Part shown: positions 11,804-22,813 of the stretch, in pieces
Layout of the letters: each line of letters starts with the position of its first letter
Numbering within the stretch: the first letter of the stretch is position 1
From: Seminavis robusta
Lineage: Eukaryota; Bacillariophyta; Bacillariophyceae; Naviculales; Naviculaceae
Direction: 5' to 3'
Assembly (NCBI GenBank): GCA_903772945.1
Contig: CAICTM010000363.1
Location: 1-64,000 of the forward strand
DNA length: 64,000 bases
Notes under the pieces: model-generated
Told to the model about the DNA's origin: nothing
Databases searched by the model: none
What the model saw: the letters and a program-made list of their open reading frames with translations, nothing else
Made by a program: the position numbers and the translations under genes

Positions 11804-12335
11804 TCACGGGAGAATGATGATGGTAACCAGTGAAGTACTATTTACCCAAGGGCATTCCCACATCATCTCGTCGAATGAGTCCTGGCTGACAACAGGCCAC
11901 CCGTACTTTATCTCACAGCATCCAGGAGGCATTGACTCACGGCCTGGGATGATCTGCAAATGCTCGAGATTGTCCACATCATACACATCAAAGTTGGAAT
12001 GTGCTCCAAGGAAACACATACCAAGTTTGGTGGTGCACTTGCTTCTTTGGTGGTGCTCCAGTTTTTTAAAAACAGTTGACATGTGGCAGGATTGCATGGA
12101 TCTTGTCATGGTTCCTGTGCACGCCTCCTCCATAGAGTTCATCCATGTCAAAATTTCCACAAGTGTAGGGATTTGTTGGATCCGAGCTGGCATCTCCTGG
12201 TTCCAAAGCAAAACTTGGCATCATGGTATCAATCAAATCCAAACCCTCTGTTGAGGGCGTGGGTTGGGGAACATGGAAGAGGTTTGTGTGGAACTGTTTT
12301 TACAACCCATGCAGGATCACCTTCATCTGTCTGAT
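11804..12335 (-). pseudogene. Decayed protein gene remnant
   Basis: Three protein-like segments follow each other on the minus strand in different frames. The first (12335 to about 12230) starts right after an acceptor-like CTTCTCTTTGCAG and includes DEGDPAWVVKTVPHKPLP. The second (about 12290 to 12065) includes MMPSFALEPGDASSDPTNPY and NFDMDELYGGG. The third (about 12075 to 11804) includes GAHSNFDVYDVDNLEHLQ and EIKYGWPVVSQDSFDEMM and ends in TGA. Frame changes lie near 12240 and near the T-run at 12064. The family is not recognised. It could be a degraded gene, an element fragment, or a gene with sequencing indels. Confidence 0.4.
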
Positions 12336-12665
12336 CTGCAAAGAGAAGTCTCAAATAAATCATGAGATTCAGCCATCCACGAGAGAGGAGTTGCACAAGT
12401 GGTTTAATATCTACCGGTACATTTGTACAGGTATCCTCTAGAACCCAGCACTGATGAGGCTCACACGTAGACGAGATGAAAAGTCATGCCAAAACCGAAA
12501 AATTACCTCCTCCAGTAGCTGCTAGCCAACCCACCTGCCTTATGGCCGTCTAGTAGTAGGGATTTGTTGACTGGTTGCAGTAGTTTACATAATTCAATAA
12601 TCACTCTTAGCAACGGTGGCTGCTACTACGAGCTAGAGCTAGCCAGCTAGACAATAAATTGTAAT

Positions 12666-12841
12666 GGGGGGTTTTAGAGTGGTCTAGGAGAGTAGGAGAA
12701 TTATCTACTGAAGCCAGCCCGGGCCAGGCAAGCAAAGAAGAGTTGAAATTCAGGACTCTAGGTTCTGTGGGATCAGGGGTGATAAATTGAGGACCCGTAC
12801 AGGGGCCAAAGGGCTGGTTTTGCGGGATTCATGGAGACAAT
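12666..12841 (-). mobile_element. Non-LTR retrotransposon 3'-end fragment (copy of 33258-33420)
   Basis: About 170 bases match the 3' end of the element remnant at 33258-33420, with substitutions and small gaps. Shared words include GAAGCCAGCC, GGCCAGGC, GAAATTCAGGACT and GGTTCTGTGGGATCAGGGG. Only the tail is present, as expected from 5'-truncated insertion by target-primed reverse transcription. Confidence 0.6.
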
Positions 12842-12933
12842 TTCTTTCAAGTGGTTTGCCTGTGGTGTGTTCTATGCATACCGGGTAGCGATTTGGTCTT
12901 TGATTCAGAAATAATTGGTTTGGTTTCAAGTTT

Positions 12934-12984
12934 CTAGCTAGCTAGCTAGCTAGCTGCTAGCTAGCTAGCTAGCTAGCTAGCTAG
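12934..12984. repeat. CTAG tetranucleotide tandem
   Basis: About twelve copies of CTAG interrupted once by CTG. The repeat is self-complementary. Shorter runs of the same unit are scattered over most intergenic regions of the window. Confidence 0.95.
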
Positions 12985-14517
12985 GGGTGGGCTGTTGTTG
13001 ATCTGCCAACAGATGACTGCAACCTGGGCTAGTGCTGGTGCCATGGTACTGTACTTGATGCTGGCAGATCCCAAAATTGAGCTAATTTGGCTGGTCAGGA
13101 GACGATTCCTTGGCATGCAACGTACTCCCGAGTACCGTTACCGATACCATGCACCCCACAATGCTGTAGCGGCCCGTTCAGCGTACGACCGTGGTACGTA
13201 ATAAGGAAGTGAAGCGAGGGAGTACTAGTAGAGTTGCGGGGAATGGGTCTTGGAGCTTGAAGCGTTTTTCTCTCGGTCAAATTATTGCAGTTTGGCTAAT
13301 CTTCCACTTTGAGTCTTGCTATTGAATTCCAGAAAGCTTCCTACGAAGCTCCTACGAAGCTCCTACGATGTATTCTTACTTTCAAAAGCGGACCAAACGT
13401 TGAAAAAGGTTTTCCCGCAACTCCAATCTATTCAATTTTAAAATAATCTGCGCTTGATTTGGTCGTACCGGTACACATGTGTGTCTTTCGGCGAGTTTTG
13501 ATGGCTCTGACTCAGCCTCAGAATACTACACCTACACTCCTCACTCACACTTAAGATAAGTGGGTTTAAGATACCGAGTACTCAACTTTTTGGAAATGTT
13601 TAGATTTCCCGGACACTCAGATTTCCCAAACCAGTAAGATAAGCTACAAGTACTGAGGTCTCAAATCCTAAGCTAATACTAAGACTATGCGGTGATTGAA
13701 TGCAGCTAGTACCCACTATCTACCACATCACCATCTACATCCAAGTACTCCATATCCGCATCTTAGGGTGCCTCCCGACCACGGAATCTTTGGTTTCATC
13801 AATTTTAGCTTTGCACCTTTGCCTTCTTGAGCTTTGGTGGTGGCTCCTCACTGTCTCAGGGCATGGTTAGTAGTAGGGTATGTAATAAAAGCTTCTACCA
13901 GGTAGTGGCTATAAGATATCAAAGATACTGAGATTGGGCTGCTTGTAAGATAATAACTCAGTGTTGCTGTAGCTGAATCAGTTAAGATACCTCCAGTACT
14001 GGACTAAGAATAGAGTTATCTTATTGATGAGGTTGGAGTGTAGTACATGAGCAGCTGGGAAGATGGCAGGCTTTCTCACCATTTGCCCTTGAGCTGAAGT
14101 TGGGGAAGCACCCTTCCAATTAAAATTAGGAAGGGCAATACCAGTGCCATCGCCAGCTGTCTGACCAGAAAGAAAGTTCACTGACGTATGGTGGTCAGAA
14201 TGCACTCTGGGGGTTTGTAAGGAAAGAGAGAATCAAACGAATCACCACCGATCCCACAACTGCAATATGGGTTAACGTTTCAAGATTCCAGCGAACGCGC
14301 TAGCTTGAACTGACACCCACCAGATGTGATCTGATACAAAGCCCAACAGTGCCTCACACTTTGCTGATTTCTGGTGATTGCTCAACGCATATGCATACAA
14401 AGGGACACTGTGCCTTCAACCAAGCCACCCCTCTGCTTCTCGAATTGACCAGCATCGGTGTATTATAAGAACCCTGTAGGTTCCCACACAACAACAACAG
14501 TGCACCAGCTTGAAAGG

Positions 14518-14925
14518 ATGACTATCAACTCTTGTGGATATACTGAGGAAGAGGTTCTGGATAGGAGCAGAGATGCCTCCTCTTCTTCCGTTGAGAGCTC
14601 CGAGTCCAATGCTCCTCACAACTTTGACAACGAAGACGGGCAGCTGGAGCCTGATGAGAGGCCTTCAAGAGAAGAGCATCCTGCTCCGGGGGATTCGTCC
14701 TTACCGCCGATGAGTCTGGTAGACCTGCTGTTGCCAAGCATCGCTGATCTGCCATACCCTTATACCGACGACAGGGTACGTGTTCCGGCGGGACATGATG
14801 ATCTCTTAGCCACCGTAAGGGCTGCACTTGCCATCATGGACGAAGATGACTTCGGCGACGACGATGAAGAAGAGGGCAATACCCATGCCGTCGCTTATCA
14901 TCGCAACGAGGTCCAAGGCCAGTAA
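14518..14925 (+). CDS. Small acidic hypothetical protein, 135 aa
   Basis: Not recognised. The open frame starts at a GTG at 14458; the first ATG is at 14518, after GCTTGAAAGG. The protein has an acidic/Ser-rich N-terminal half (residues 10-65), a hydrophobic block with MSLVDLLLPSIADLPYPY near residue 70, a helix-like LLATVRAALAIM near 100 and an acidic run (DEDDFGDDDEEEG) near 115. There is no signal peptide or membrane segment. The ordered hydrophobic middle and clean start favour a real gene, but a spurious ORF is possible. Confidence 0.45.
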   Translation: MTINSCGYTEEEVLDRSRDASSSSVESSESNAPHNFDNEDGQLEPDERPSREEHPAPGDSSLPPMSLVDLLLPSIADLPYPYTDDRVRVPAGHDDLLATVRAALAIMDEDDFGDDDEEEGNTHAVAYHRNEVQGQ

Positions 14926-15153
14926 GCTCGGAGCCAGCACTTTTGCTCTACCAGCTATGAGCCACATTTTGTACAGCAAGACGACGACGCGAGGATTTCT
15001 CAGATGGATTCCGCACCCAATGTGTATGAAACGATGGAAACTAGGAATGTGAAAGGATGGAATCATTAAAGTACATTAGGAAACCTCTGAACATTATAAT
15101 TATGAAGATTACACAAACACAAACGTCTTATCGTCTGTCTCCCAAGAAGCAGT

Positions 15154-16479
15154 CTAGAGCAATCCGAGCTTCTTGAGGTAGTCCCGATGGGGTGCCAACT
15201 CATCAACGTCGTCCTGATATTGGCCCTCCTCCTTGGAAGTGAGGCCCTTTTCCATACCGTCGCGTGGCGGAGCCAGGGGCGGAGGGAGTTTGCCCGCAGT
15301 ATTTGTCGGTGGAGGTACAGGTGGAGGGAGCTCAACCACGGCAGGAGATCCCTCTTCCCCGCTGCCCCAATGGGTGCGTGGAGGAGGACTCCTTCCGGAG
15401 AGATCAACTACAACAAAGTTTTGTGTTAGGCGCTGCTTCTTGAGACGGAATAGATGTCGCTGCAAAATGTGGTTGATAAGGAGGGAACTGAGAAAGACGC
15501 CCACCACCATTCCCACTGTAGCCAAGGCGACCACAATCGCCACCATGGCGAACCCTAGGCCATCGTTGGAGCCACCACCATCCCCTGAGGGGCAACTGCA
15601 GTCGCAATCACAGCATCCCCCCTGACAATCTTGACAACATCCGTTGCAGGCGTCAGTACAAAAATAAATCTGATATCCATCGCAATGGGGGCAGCAGTAA
15701 CAATCTTGGACCATCGAGGAATTTTGTGTACTGTCTCGCCTGTGGTGATGACGGTGTCGGTAGCTTTCCTGTGTGACGCTTCGGTCCATACTCCGGCTCT
15801 GAGGGGCTCCCGTACCACCTCCGTGCACTCTTGGTGCTGGAGCAACCGCATCCGCAGTTTCTTCCAAACCAGCGATCGTGTCGCTCATGGAGCACTTGTG
15901 TGCAAGGAACATGCTGAGACCGTAGATACCCAGCAGCACCAAAACAACAACGAGCCCTGTGACGGTGTACGCCAGGAAAAGCTGAAACCAGTTGGAAGTG
16001 CTAACAGAGACCCCAGCAAAAGTCCTGAATCCAGCGTTGTTGTCAGAAGATGATGAAAAGCAGAGCCAGAGAATCCATCCAAATGACAGCATGCACAGCA
16101 GCAAAACCAGACAACCGAGTCCAATGTCTCGAGTGACATAGCAACAGTACTCAGTTCTACCCGCCGACGGGCCCGTGTATACCAGCTTGTATTCCGTCAA
16201 GCACTCTGTGCACTTGGAGAAGGCAATGTGGTTCGGATTGGTGGCTCTCCAATCATCCAAGCATTTGCGGTGAACCCATTCTTGACTCCCCTTGCAACGA
16301 CAAGGTGCAATCAAGGGATCGTCGCTGGCGGCTTCTTCTGGATCATCCTCTTCTTCCAGGCAAATTCGACATTGGCGCGGAGCTTCCGCTTTTTCGCAAT
16401 CTGCAGCCTCGCTGGAGGTGGAATGCAAGAGCGGATCTTCGTTGATCAGTTCGTCGTGTGAAAGTAGAGTCGGTTCCAT
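15154..16479 (-). CDS. RING-CH (MARCH-type) membrane E3 ubiquitin ligase, 441 aa
   Basis: The N-terminal region carries a RING-CH (RINGv) zinc finger at residues 37-93: C37, C40, C60, C62, H70, C73, C90 and C93 in the C4HC3 order, with the typical APCRCKGSQEWVH core and CLDDW. Such domains recruit E2 enzymes to ubiquitinate membrane proteins. Membrane helices follow at about 119-141 and 165-193, and a third near 310-338 (GFAMVAIVVALATVGMVVG). Between helices two and three lies an extremely Cys-rich segment, with about 14 Cys in 45 residues including NGCCQDCQGGCC. The C-terminal tail is Pro-rich (PPPVPPPT) and cytosolic by inference. The first ATG at 16479 is in good context. It is divergent from the RtcB gene with 463 bases between the starts. 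Confidence 0.88.
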   Translation of the reverse strand: MEPTLLSHDELINEDPLLHSTSSEAADCEKAEAPRQCRICLEEEDDPEEAASDDPLIAPCRCKGSQEWVHRKCLDDWRATNPNHIAFSKCTECLTEYKLVYTGPSAGRTEYCCYVTRDIGLGCLVLLLCMLSFGWILWLCFSSSSDNNAGFRTFAGVSVSTSNWFQLFLAYTVTGLVVVLVLLGIYGLSMFLAHKCSMSDTIAGLEETADAVAPAPRVHGGGTGAPQSRSMDRSVTQESYRHRHHHRRDSTQNSSMVQDCYCCPHCDGYQIYFCTDACNGCCQDCQGGCCDCDCSCPSGDGGGSNDGLGFAMVAIVVALATVGMVVGVFLSSLLINHILQRHLFRLKKQRLTQNFVVVDLSGRSPPPRTHWGSGEEGSPAVVELPPPVPPPTNTAGKLPPPLAPPRDGMEKGLTSKEEGQYQDDVDELAPHRDYLKKLGLL

Positions 16480-16942
16480 CGGTTCTTCGTTTCTGTAAGG
16501 CGCTCAAAGGCTCTCTCTTTTATGGAATCAGTCTCGTCTCTGGCTCTCTTGATGGGCATGGGATCCTGCAGGATTTTCACGTAGTTGTGCGTGATCGTTC
16601 GTGGTTGCTTCCAATCGAGTCAAGTCGTGTGGGCTTTGGATGCAGCAGTTTCGAGTGAAAGTCAGTCTTGCTCCTGAAAGGGGTATGCGGTAAATTAATA
16701 TGTTTATTTTTTAATAATACCTCAGCTACTTATCAGCTACCGCATCCTCACCCTGTTTGAGACGTACCAAATAAGCCAGTGAAACCTCTACGCTATTAAT
16801 AGGATAGAATTACAGCTCTAATGGCTTTTAAACTTGGATCTTTCCTTTCTCACCAGCACTTTCAGCACCCACACTCCCGACACTCATCAAAAGATCCTGG
16901 CAACAACATCAGGTTATCAAGGATATCAAACAGCAACCAACC
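16480..16942. promoter_or_regulatory. Shared intergenic region between divergent RING-CH and RtcB genes
   Basis: The 463 bases hold both promoters by position. The half nearest RtcB is AT-rich (16690-16830, with TTAATATGTTTATTTTTTAATAA). I see no defined TATA box or motif that can be assigned to one gene. Confidence 0.35.
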
Positions 16943-18669
16943 ATGGCCAAGAACAAGCCTCGGGGTCCCAAGAAGACGCCAGTGAAAATGGCTCTTCCCA
17001 AATCGGTGATACCGAAACAATCGTTGGATTTCAAGAATCGCACGTTGGAACAGGAAAAGTCGTTCCTGACCAAGGTGAATCCCACCCTTTACAAGATTGA
17101 CGTTGGATTTGTCCCTGGCATGAACGTCCCTGCCTACGTGATTGTCAATGATGAACTGGAGCAATTATTGCTGGAGGAATTGGCCAGTAGTGCTCCGGGA
17201 GGCGACAAACGAGGAGGTGGCTTTTTACCGGCGCTCAAGCAAGTGGCCAATGTGGCGGCGCTGCCGGGAATTGTCAAGGGCAGTTTTGCCATGCCCGATG
17301 TCCACAGTGGCTATGGATTCTGTATTGGCAATGTTGCGGCATTTGACATGGACGATCCAGATGCCGTGGTCAGTCCGGGTGGAGTTGGATTTGACATTAA
17401 TTGTGGTGTTCGATTGATACGTACCAATTTACGAGAGGAAGATGTGAGTGGAGAAAAACGACAAGAATTGTGCCAGTCGCTATTTGATCATGTCCCTGTG
17501 GGTGTGGGTCAAGATGGTGTCATCCCAATGAATCTCAAAGATCTAGAGGATGTCTTGCTGATGGGCATGGATGTAAGTTACAGGTCATGGGTGCTTCTTG
17601 GAATGAATTGTTTAAGCTATGTTCGTGCCTAATTTGTTTGGGACTATTATCTGCCTTGGACCAGTACTGCCTGCGGGAAGGATACAGCTGGCCAGAAGAT
17701 CGAGAGCACTGCGAAGAAAATGGACGCATGTTACTGGCCGATCCCTCCAAAGTATCGAAACGAGCCAAAAAACGAGGCGTCACTCAATTGGGCACCTTGG
17801 GAGCCGGGAATCACTATGTGGAAGTGCAGGTTGTCGATGAGATTTTTGATGAAACCGCTGCACAGAGAATGGGTATTGGAACCGTTGGACAAGTCTGTGT
17901 CATGATTCATAGTGGCAGTCGGGGATTGGGCCATCAGGTAGCCACCGATGCTCTAGTGGAGATGGACAGGGCCATGACTCGAGATGGAATACAACTCAAC
18001 GATCGCCAACTGAGCTGCGCCCGTATCGGCAGTGATGAAGGACAACAATACCTGGCCGCCATGTCAGCGGCAGCAAACTATGCATGGGCCAATCGCAGCT
18101 GCTTGACCTATTTGGTCAGAAGGGCTTTCTCCAGAACATTTGAAAAGAATGCAGAAGATTTGGATATGCACTTGGTGTACGATACCAGTCACAACATTGC
18201 GAAGGTGGAAGAGCATGCCATGATTGATCCCGAAACAGGCGAACCGGAGATCAAAAAGTTGCTCGTCCATCGAAAGGGTTCCACCCGTGCCTTCCCGCCG
18301 CATCATCCTTTGATTCCTGTCTCATACCAGTTAACAGGTCAGCCAGTATTAATTGGCGGCACCATGGGAACCTGCAGCTATGTTCTCGCGGGAACAGAAG
18401 AAGGCATGGACTACACATTTGGAAGTACGTGTCATGGCGCAGGACGGGCTCTGAGCCGCAATGCCAGCAGACGAAAACTAGACCATGAAGAGGTTCTGAA
18501 ACAATTGGAAGACAAGGGAATTGCGATTCGGGTAGCCAGTCCCAAGTTGGTCACAGAAGAAGCACCAGAGTCGTACAAGGATGTCATACATGTAGTTGAC
18601 ACTTGTGAGCGGGCCGGGATATCGCGAAAGGTGGTCAAGTTGCGTCCAATTGCTGTTGTGAAGGGATGA
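16943..18669 (+). CDS. RTCB: RNA-splicing ligase RtcB (HSPC117 family), two exons, 544 aa
   Basis: The 3'-phosphate RNA ligase that joins tRNA exons and, in other eukaryotes, unfolded-protein-response mRNA, using Mn2+ and GTP. Exon 1 is 16943-17572, the intron 17573-17664 (GTAAGT...CCAG, 92 bases, phase 0) and exon 2 is 17665-18669. Splicing joins LLMGMD to [16 protein letters not shown], the family's usual order. Conserved blocks visible: [13 protein letters not shown] (metal-binding Asp and Cys), [54 protein letters not shown] and [14 protein letters not shown], where the His of HGAGR is the guanylylated residue in characterised enzymes. The C-terminus [12 protein letters not shown] is typical. 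The start ATG lies in CCAACCATGG. The N-terminal 30 residues are Lys-rich. Confidence 0.95.
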
Positions 18670-21127
18670 GTTTGATTCATCGCTGGCCAACGAATATAAC
18701 AATATACATCGTTCGGTGCATTCCGTCGGTGACGCAAAGAGCCAGAGCTGCTGTACATGGCACATGGCACAAGTGGGAAGTGGGACAACTTGACATGAAG
18801 TCGTTGGCGGCTTGTGTTAGACAATACTGTGTTTGTCAACTTGAGGAGGCGTGATACTAGTACTTGATACGAGCAACGCTACGAGCATAATGGCAAGGGT
18901 TTAGCTTCACAAGCTATCAGTACTGGGGTTTTTGTTTTTGTTTGGCTCTCACTGAGGGAGGCAGCACGTGCTTAGCCTACCTGGTAGTTTTTAAACACCA
19001 ACATCCTTAGACTAGTCTCCTAGGAACATCCAATGGGCACATTCTCGAGGCGGCAGCCCACCTCTTTCAGCCGGGGGTGCCCCGCAGCATGACAACGTGG
19101 TGTTTTCTTTTGGTGGGACACGTGCTGCATGGATCTGTTTTGCAGGATGCTGCCTGTGGAGTGCGATACTGCAGAGTCATCATAGGCAGCAATGGCGTTG
19201 CCGTTGGCGCTAAAGATGGCTTCACGGAGTTGCCAGCCCTCGGAATTTTTTGGAAAAGACTTCCAGGTCTGCGTCATTCATGCATTCACGCAGTGTTTGC
19301 ATTGCCAATGGTGCCAAAGATGGCTTCGAAGATGCTCTCGGAGCAGCCAGAGGACTGTGAAGTGTGATGAGAAAGACTTTGGTTGGGTTTGCAGCCACCA
19401 AGACACTAGCAGCCTTTTACGTGATGTTGAGTGGCATCGTGTTGGATAATCATGCACGATCGTTCCGTAAGTAGCGAACGATTCTTTCGGAGAAGGTACA
19501 GGCTGTCTGATTGACTACCAACGCAACCAACTAGCCTCACCAAGAAATGCTGCAAACCAAAAGAGAGTTGGATGATGCAGCAGCTAAAGATGCCTCAGAG
19601 GAGAGGCGAGCTTTCTTTGTCACATTTCCAACCAAATATCCGGCCAAATGATGCAAGGAGGCTCGTCGAAGCTCCAACCAAGAAAAAGAAACTTGGATGA
19701 TGCTTGTATGTATGCGCAGCTCCCGCTAGCTAGCTGTCTGATTGACTACCAACGCAATCAACTAACCGCTCCAAGAAAACTACACGTTGCATCCATGTAA
19801 GAGGCCCGTCAAACAAACAGAAAGTAGGTTGAGAAGTTCGATGATGCTTGGTGGTGCAGCTTCTGCCAACGTTCTATTGTTCACAATGCCAGCATCCATT
19901 CTACATCCAGATCAAGACTATATCCAAAGTCCAAAGGACAGGATTATTAACGCAACCAACTATCCAGGCAAAATAATGATGCATACTAGCTAGGCTACAG
20001 GTTCGTCAACGGTCAAACCAAAAAGAAGAAAGTAAGAAAGTTGGATAATGCTTGGGTGTGCAGCTGCTGCTTGTGTTCCAGCCATTGTTCATAATGCCAT
20101 ATCCAGATCAAGAGTCTGTATCCAAGGATAGGACTGGTCTTTCATCCGTCTAACCAGCCTCCCTAACAATGGCAATCGGATCACTGCTTGTGTCTTTGAA
20201 ACTTGCCACAGCCATCTGTCAGCGTATCGTAGAAAACTCAAGCGGTCCAAGTTAGACGGGTAACGTACCGTATCACCGTAGCAGTACGACTGTACATGTA
20301 CCAAAGAACGCTAATATTGGCCATCGTGCATTTCTCCCCTGAGGTGTCAATATCTTCAAGGAAAGAAAAGAGAATTCCCCAACTCCATGAGAAATTGACT
20401 TGGGACTCATCAGTCGTAAGCATGACTGATTCAGCCATGTATCATGGTACAGTGGCTGGCTACGTGAATATCTACGGCAATTCTTTCCCTCAATTCCTTT
20501 CTGTTCAGTGCTTTCTTGGAGCCAAAAAGATTTACTGGAGAACTCTGGGATTCAGGGAAAGTCTCAAAACGAATGCCAAAAAGCCCCCCGAGACACACTT
20601 ACGTGGCGGAAAGCTGGGGCGGAGTGATTTCTGAATGACCAGAGTTCTGTTCTAAAATGTCTGGAGGAGAAAGTGATTAAATCAATTTAGCCACAAAGAA
20701 TCGTTGGAAATAGCTTGCAGCTTGCAGGTTTAAATGATCAGCGTTGAGTGTTTCAAACACACATCTCACCAATACTTATGCAATGAGAGTCTGTTGTACA
20801 AAAGACTGCACTGTGGCACTGCTCTGTGCCAGAGTATATATCCTGAGTACTCTACTCCAGAGTAGCAGCGATGATTTATTTGAACGTGGAACCACAATGA
20901 ATCTTTTCTCTTGCTCGCTGGAACAAACTTGACACTCATTCCAACCAGTGTTGGCAACCACAAGGAGTGGTTGCGAGACTCCACTTCGCTTTCCATTGGC
21001 ACCTCTCTTTGGATCTTGGAGCTATCTTGGTCTTGATGAGATCATAAATTGAAACCACCAGCCATCAACAAAGCCTCAAAAGCACCAAGAGACTTTCAAG
21101 TTCTTTGCATCACAAAACCACCAAAAA
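18670..21127. other. Intergenic DNA with a degenerate tandem repeat
   Basis: About 2.5 kb. A diverged repeat fills 19500-20090. Elsewhere there are only short ORFs with no family signature (such as 20296-20634 plus). The 80 bases before 21128 are rich in A and C (ACCACC, AAACCACC), consistent with the 5' UTR of the next gene. Confidence 0.5.
19503..20090. repeat. Degenerate tandem repeat of about 200-230 bp
   Basis: The word block GACTACCAACGCAA(C/T)CAACTA occurs near 19514 and 19744, with a shorter form (AACGCAACCAACTATC) near 19949. Each is followed by AAGAAA/AAAGAAG, then GTTGGATGATGC-like and CAGCTGCTGC-like words (19570, 19690, 19835, 20040). Spacing is about 230 and then 200 bases. The copies are strongly diverged. 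Confidence 0.6.
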
Positions 21128-22813
21128 ATGGCGACCACCACCACCAAACGCTCACGCCGCATCGAGGCCGCCACAGCCCGTCAACGCTCCATGATTTCGG
21201 TCGACCTGGGCATGCCCCAATCCGCAGCCGCATTGGTGAGTCTGCATCAAACGACACGACGCAAGTGCCGCGTCAAGGGTGCCTACGTCCACACCAACAG
21301 CTGCATCTGGTACGGTCCTCCCAAGGTGGACCTCAAGGGACTCGTGGGCGTCTTTGTGTCGTTGGCCAAACTTCCGCATTTGGAACGCGTCACGGTGGAC
21401 TTGGACAATCTGGTGCTTCCCGTGACGGCATTGACCATTCTGTTGCGAGATGCTCCTGGGCTGACCGAGTTGACATTGTGTCATTTGGCACTCATGGGCA
21501 CGGACGAACAGTTTCAGCAATTGGCCGCCGTCATGGAACGCAATGCGACCCAATTGACCCACGTGACACTGGTCCATTGCTACGATGGCACGGCCCGATT
21601 GCAACGATCCCTGGTCAACCTACCGGCGTTGGAGCAGATCACACTCAAGGGCACTCGCGTCGCGCCATGGAGCGATGATGGCGCAGTCGATGACAATGGC
21701 GAAATGTTGGTCCAGTGGTGCAAAGCACCCAAGCTCAAGCTATTGGAACTGGAGGACAATGCCAACCTCCGAGATGAACATCTGTTGTACCTCTGCGAAT
21801 ATCTTTCTCGACCGGATCTGGAGAGCAACTTGAACGAATTCAAGCTGTCATCCAGTGTGTTGGATGGTGAGGTCGCAGGAAATGCTATCTTGGACATGGC
21901 CATGATCAACACCAACATTCACAAGTTGACACTGAAACTCAGTGGTTGCTGGAAATCGTGTGGCGCCAGTGTCGCATCCATGATCTGCGCCCCGAGCAAC
22001 AATCATCTGCAGAACCTGGTTTTGGGAGTCTATGGAGGACTGCCCAAGACAGTAGTGGCTCGATCCAAAAAGATTTTCAAGGCGCTCGGGTCCAGCAAGT
22101 GTCAACTCAAACGCTTGCGTCTTTATTTGGACATGGACTCTGTTCTGGATGGACCCCCCGTCATCAACGAACTGTTTGGATCCGTGGAAAAGGCCCTGCA
22201 GTCCAACGACCGACTCAAAGATCTTGTCTTGTACGATGATTGCAACCAGTCAATGAGACTGCCGTCATCCGTGATCACCAAGCTACAATTGAACAAGTCG
22301 GGCATCCCTCGTCTGTTGCGCCGAAAGAATACCAATACCAGAAAATTCCAGGCGTCCTTTGTCAAGGCCATTGTGGAGCACAAGGAAGACATCAACACTG
22401 TCTTTTACGCTCTGTTGGAAAATCCATCGGTGCTTCTGGCCGGTGCTCCATCATCATTGCCTGCTACTAGTACTACCGACAGTGAAGATTTGTCTTTGGA
22501 TGCCTGCAGCGACCACACTAGCAACATGATCGAAAGCCCAATGTCTTCTCCAACACGAAACGACGAAAACAGCGGTCCTCATTGGCGACCACAAGCCATA
22601 CTGGGGCATCCCTTCCGTGACCTCCTGGAGCATCGAAGGCATCTTCAGCAAAAGCACTGCCGGTCGTATCAATCCAATGACAGCAACTGCTCTTCCAACA
22701 CGATCGTTTGCGCTACCGGAAAGACTCCTGCAGCCTCCTGCAAACCAGACAAACATCATCACCATCGTCTCTTTCCTCGACTACCGGTATCGCTTCACCA
22801 CTCGCAAGCCTAA
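21128..22813 (+). CDS. LRR-like diatom protein (paralogue of 9772-11397), 561 aa
   Basis: Leucine-rich-repeat-like protein. Repeat strands are visible between about residues 75 and 320: LERVTVDLDNL, LTELTLCHLAL, LTHVTLVHCY, LEQITLKGTRV, LKLLELEDNANLRDEHL, IHKLTLKLSG, LQNLVLGVYG and LKRLRLYLDM. The C-terminal third has LQLNKSGIPRLLRR and FVKAIVEHKEDINTVFYALLENPSVLL, equivalent to the block in the protein at 9772, followed by a low-complexity tail. The shared order and words (VTVDLD, NLRDEH versus DLRDEH, EFHLSS versus EFKLSS) show common descent. The N-terminus is basic (KRSRRIEAATARQR). The ATG at 21128 follows CCAAAAA. There is no signal peptide or membrane segment; partner and function are unknown. 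Confidence 0.82.
   Translation: MATTTTKRSRRIEAATARQRSMISVDLGMPQSAAALVSLHQTTRRKCRVKGAYVHTNSCIWYGPPKVDLKGLVGVFVSLAKLPHLERVTVDLDNLVLPVTALTILLRDAPGLTELTLCHLALMGTDEQFQQLAAVMERNATQLTHVTLVHCYDGTARLQRSLVNLPALEQITLKGTRVAPWSDDGAVDDNGEMLVQWCKAPKLKLLELEDNANLRDEHLLYLCEYLSRPDLESNLNEFKLSSSVLDGEVAGNAILDMAMINTNIHKLTLKLSGCWKSCGASVASMICAPSNNHLQNLVLGVYGGLPKTVVARSKKIFKALGSSKCQLKRLRLYLDMDSVLDGPPVINELFGSVEKALQSNDRLKDLVLYDDCNQSMRLPSSVITKLQLNKSGIPRLLRRKNTNTRKFQASFVKAIVEHKEDINTVFYALLENPSVLLAGAPSSLPATSTTDSEDLSLDACSDHTSNMIESPMSSPTRNDENSGPHWRPQAILGHPFRDLLEHRRHLQQKHCRSYQSNDSNCSSNTIVCATGKTPAASCKPDKHHHHRLFPRLPVSLHHSQA

Larger units (their letters stand above)
12336..14517. other. Intergenic DNA with repeats and faint coding-like patches
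   Basis: Contains a retrotransposon tail fragment (12666-12841), a long CTAG tandem (12934-12984) and a section at 13540-14000 with many TAAGATA words. On the minus strand at about 14205-13978 a short open frame (HTSVNFLSGQTAGDGTG) and near 13830 a Lys-rich patch (SEEPPPKLKKAKV) look faintly coding but cannot be joined into a gene. Confidence 0.4.

Noticed and set aside
11542-11807. Minus-strand ORFs of FHFIS repeats
   Set aside because: They are translations of the TGAAA microsatellite.
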